A stretch of 32,395 bases of DNA from the NCBI RefSeq assembly GCF_012911925.1, contig NZ_JAAXKY010000085.1, positions 1 to 32,395 on the forward strand, in the 5' to 3' direction. Position numbers and translations under genes: made by a program. The notes under the pieces are model-generated. The model worked only from the letters and a program-made list of their open reading frames with translations. It was not told the origin of the DNA and searched no databases. Every line of letters begins with the position of its first letter. Position 1 is the stretch's first letter. Shown piece after piece: positions 30,802-32,395 of this stretch. This stretch comes from Pseudonocardia xinjiangensis (GTDB lineage: Bacteria > Actinomycetota > Actinomycetes > Mycobacteriales > Pseudonocardiaceae).

Positions 30802-32020
30802 ATGACCTCTGTGACGAAGTGCGCGAACGGCGAGCACTCCATCTACAAGCGTGCTGGCGACCGGTACATCGATCGGAATTCCTGCCGGTCGCGGCTGGTG
30901 GTCGCCGCCGTTGCTACGTCTACGGCCGCACGTGCGAAGAAGCCCGAGAGGCGCCCGATGGCTCTTCCGAGATGCCAAGGCCGGGGTGCGTGGGCGCCCA
31001 AGCAGCAGACCCTTGGAGTATCTCGGCTGCTGGCTCGAACAGGTCGTGAAACCCGAACGCCAGGCGAGCACCTACAAGGGCTATGAGACGACGGTGCGAG
31101 TCCACATCAAGTCCGTGCTCAGGAAACAAGGTCGACGAGCTCCGACCGACCGACATGCGGCGGCTGCCAGCTGCGCTCCGGAAGAAGGAGGCATCAGGGC
31201 ACGGCGCTGGCCGACGGAAACTCTCGCCCCGCATGGTCCAGTCCGCCCACGCGGTAGTGCGGAACGTACTGCCGAACGCCCTGCGCGAGGAGCTGATCAG
31301 CCGCAACTCGCGAAGATGGTCAACAAGTCGTACCCGCATACGCCGTCGGTGCCAGCCTCGATCCGGCGCGGTTCGGGCGCTGCTGATGAAGATCGCCGCC
31401 GACCGGCTGTTCACGGTCTAGCTCTGCGCGATCGTGCTGGCGATGCTCCGGGGGGGAGCTGCTCGGGCTGACTTGGGACGCGGTCGATCTGGACGGTGGC
31501 CGACTCGCGGTGCGACACGCCCTTAATCTGGGTTCGACAGTCGTGCGGTGATTTAGCCACCGAAGGCCAGGGCGTACTGACGGGTGATCCCGCTGCCCGA
31601 CAGCGTGCCCTCGGCGTTGCGCGAGCACCGGAAACGCCAGGACGCCGATCGGGCCGATGCCGGTGAGAAGCGGAGGACACCGGGTTCGTGTTCGCCACCC
31701 GGCAGGGCCGCCAGATGGCGCTCTACCCGCTGGTGAAGTAGTGGGACGATGTCCGCGAGGCAGCGGTCACGGAGCGCTGCGCTTCCATCGCCTGCGGCAC
31801 GCCGCCGTGTCCCTGATGCTCGCCCTCGGCCTGGCCGCACGTGGTCTGGGAAATCGCCGGGGACAGCGACATCAAGGTCACAGTGATGGTCTACCGACAC
31901 GGTAATGTGACAGAGAAGGCCGCAGCGCTGACCCAGCTCGGCGAGGCAGTCTCAGACGGGTTGATGTCTCCGGTTGTTGTCAGCCGACCATCGAACCATG
32001 ATCGACCAACAGCGCCGTGA
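30802..32020 (+). pseudogene. Tyrosine recombinase (integrase), broken by many frameshifts
   Basis: Fragments in order rebuild an actinomycete phage-type integrase. There is an arm-binding start (TKCANGEHSIYKRAGDRY; GGRRRCYVYGRTCEEAREA) and a core-binding domain (LEYLGCWLEQVVKPERQAST, YKGYETTVRVHIKSVL; VDELRPTDMRRLPAALRKKE; KLSPRMVQSAHAVVRNVL). The catalytic domain follows (GELLGLTWDAVDLDGGRLAV; RFHRLRHAAVSLMLALG; HVVWEIAGDSDIKVTVMVYR). The Arg-I box reads MLRG-GELL through a frameshift, the box normally EIAGHSD has Asp for His, and internal stops occur (for example near 31419). The box II H-x-L-R-H and the Tyr (VMVYRHGN) survive. The last frame ends at a TGA at 32018-32020, touching the tRNA copy of the attachment repeat. 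Confidence 0.9.
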
Positions 32021-32079
32021 CCTGGCGGAAGCGGAGGGATTCGAACCCCCGGACCCTTTCGGGACTCTCGCTTTCAAGG
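32020..32079. repeat. Right attachment-site copy within tRNA-Ser
   Basis: This is the partner of 22304-22363, 54/60 identical and in the same orientation. It covers the tRNA's 3' end through the T-arm and variable arm to the anticodon region. The integrase pseudogene stops exactly at its left border. Confidence 0.85.
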
Positions 32080-32110
32080 CGAGTGCATTCGGCCGCTCTG
32101 CCACGCTTCC
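32023..32110 (-). tRNA. tRNA-Ser (UGA), CCA encoded
   Basis: Read on the minus strand, acceptor arms GGAAGCG (32110-32104) and CGCTTCC (32033-32027) pair perfectly, with discriminator G at 32026 and an encoded CCA at 32025-32023. The anticodon arm is CTCGC-CTTGAAA-GCGAG, giving anticodon UGA. The long variable arm (AGTCCCGAAAGGGT) is the class II hallmark of serine tRNA. The T-arm has GGTTCGAATCC. It reads UCA and UCG serine codons. It is intact despite being the integration target, as expected because the element restores the 3' end. Confidence 0.95.
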
Positions 32111-32259
32111 GCCCGGAAGGGTAGCTGGGGGCTTCGGGACGCGGCGGCAGGTCCACCCATCTCACCCGCCCGGCGACGCTCGCGGACGCACGGTGACCGC
32201 CGACCCGGCAGGGGACCCACCCCATGTGGTGGGATCACGCCCGAGCGCGGGAGGTAGCG

Positions 32260-32395
32260 ATGCGGTTCGACGAGAACGCCGATCTCGACACGTCGAACAT
32301 CGACGACCTGAGGGGTGGCGGTGGCGGGGGTGTCGGAGGCCGGGTCGCGCTGGGCGGTGGCGGGCTCGGCATCGTCGGGCTGATCCTGTACTTCC
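32260..32395 (+). CDS. YpfJ-type neutral zinc metallopeptidase, N-terminal part (cut by window edge)
   Basis: The ATG at 32260, preceded by an excellent Shine-Dalgarno sequence (GGGAGG, 5 bp), opens MRFDENADLDTSNIDDLRGG. A glycine-rich run and the start of a membrane segment follow (ALGGGGLGIVGLILYF). This is the characteristic N-terminus of the YpfJ/neutral zinc metallopeptidase family: a charged opening with 'DLDTS' and 'D-R-R-G-G', then a Gly-rich stretch and one anchor helix. The catalytic HExxH part is outside the window. It is the first core gene on the right of the tRNA, with a small imperfect hairpin (CCCACC/GGTGGG, 32216-32233) in between. Confidence 0.85.
   Translation, partial: MRFDENADLDTSNIDDLRGGGGGGVGGRVALGGGGLGIVGLILYF

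Larger units (their letters stand above)
22304..32079. mobile_element. tRNA-Ser-integrated genomic island with degenerate integrase
   Basis: A 60-bp direct repeat bounds the region. The right copy (32020-32079) lies inside the intact tRNA-Ser gene and the left copy (22304-22363) is a fragment of the same tRNA's 3' half. The integrase pseudogene abuts the tRNA copy, the normal geometry of tyrosine-recombinase elements of actinomycetes. The right third is high-GC decayed backbone. The cargo (about 22780-28990) is AT-richer and intact. Because the integrase is destroyed, the element probably cannot excise. Confidence 0.85.

Noticed and set aside
30597..30842. Small minus-strand gene between the plasmid-type and integrase pseudogenes
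   Set aside because: The 81-residue frame has a plausible helical stretch but no ribosome-binding site, no recognised family, and overlaps the integrase start. Treated as debris.

Overview
The window is high-GC actinobacterial DNA. Gene content (MftG-like GMC oxidoreductase, MpaB/DUF2236 oxygenase, GAF-type regulator beside a flavin monooxygenase, arylamine N-acetyltransferase, YpfJ-type protein, and integrative-element remnants of the actinomycete type) suggests Pseudonocardiaceae, perhaps Pseudonocardia. That genus-level placement is an inference from style, not from a search.

Positions 1-21319 are core-like chromosome with tightly packed, mostly single-gene units: acetoacetate-CoA ligase (cut by the left edge), a dienelactone-hydrolase-like protein, a HisC/Pat-type aminotransferase, a GlsB/YeaQ membrane protein, an orphan OmpR-type regulator divergent from a GH16 glycosidase, a luciferase-like monooxygenase, an M3 peptidase divergent from a NUDIX-NAT pair, an MftG-like oxidoreductase divergent from an M18 aminopeptidase, an alpha/beta hydrolase, small hypothetical proteins, an MpaB-family protein, an FMO with its divergent GAF regulator, an MFS transporter, a DUF6191-like protein and a frameshifted aldo/keto reductase. 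Strong hairpin terminators sit between several convergent pairs.

Positions 21320-22303 are a transition zone. It holds a leader with a cluster of CTAG/GCTAGC motifs and one unrecognised, probably DNA-binding, small protein.

Positions 22304-32079 look like a genomic island inserted in the 3' end of a tRNA-Ser(UGA) gene. A 60-bp direct repeat (54/60 identical) lies at 22304-22363 and at 32020-32079, the latter inside the intact tRNA. The right third (29170-32020) is the wrecked backbone of an actinomycete integrative element: a tyrosine integrase broken into many frames, a frameshifted regulator and a frameshifted small plasmid-type protein. The integrase has lost active-site residues, so the island is probably captive.

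The cargo, 22817-28926, is intact, visibly AT-richer than its surroundings, and is the best candidate for an unusual system. On the minus strand there is a three-gene operon: (1) an 838-residue protein fusing an Hsp90/MORC-like GHKL ATPase plus S5-type domain to a complete histidine-kinase core; (2) a protein with a complete receiver domain (D10, D11, D51, S107, K137) and an unrecognised C-terminal domain, starting one base after gene 1 ends; (3) an unrecognised 251-residue protein. Converging on it is an N6-adenine DNA methyltransferase (NPPY, M.TaqI/Eco57I-like). I propose a self/non-self DNA-sensing conflict system that signals through a His-Asp phosphorelay; this is inference. The right edge returns to core sequence with tRNA-Ser and a YpfJ-type zinc metallopeptidase cut by the window end.
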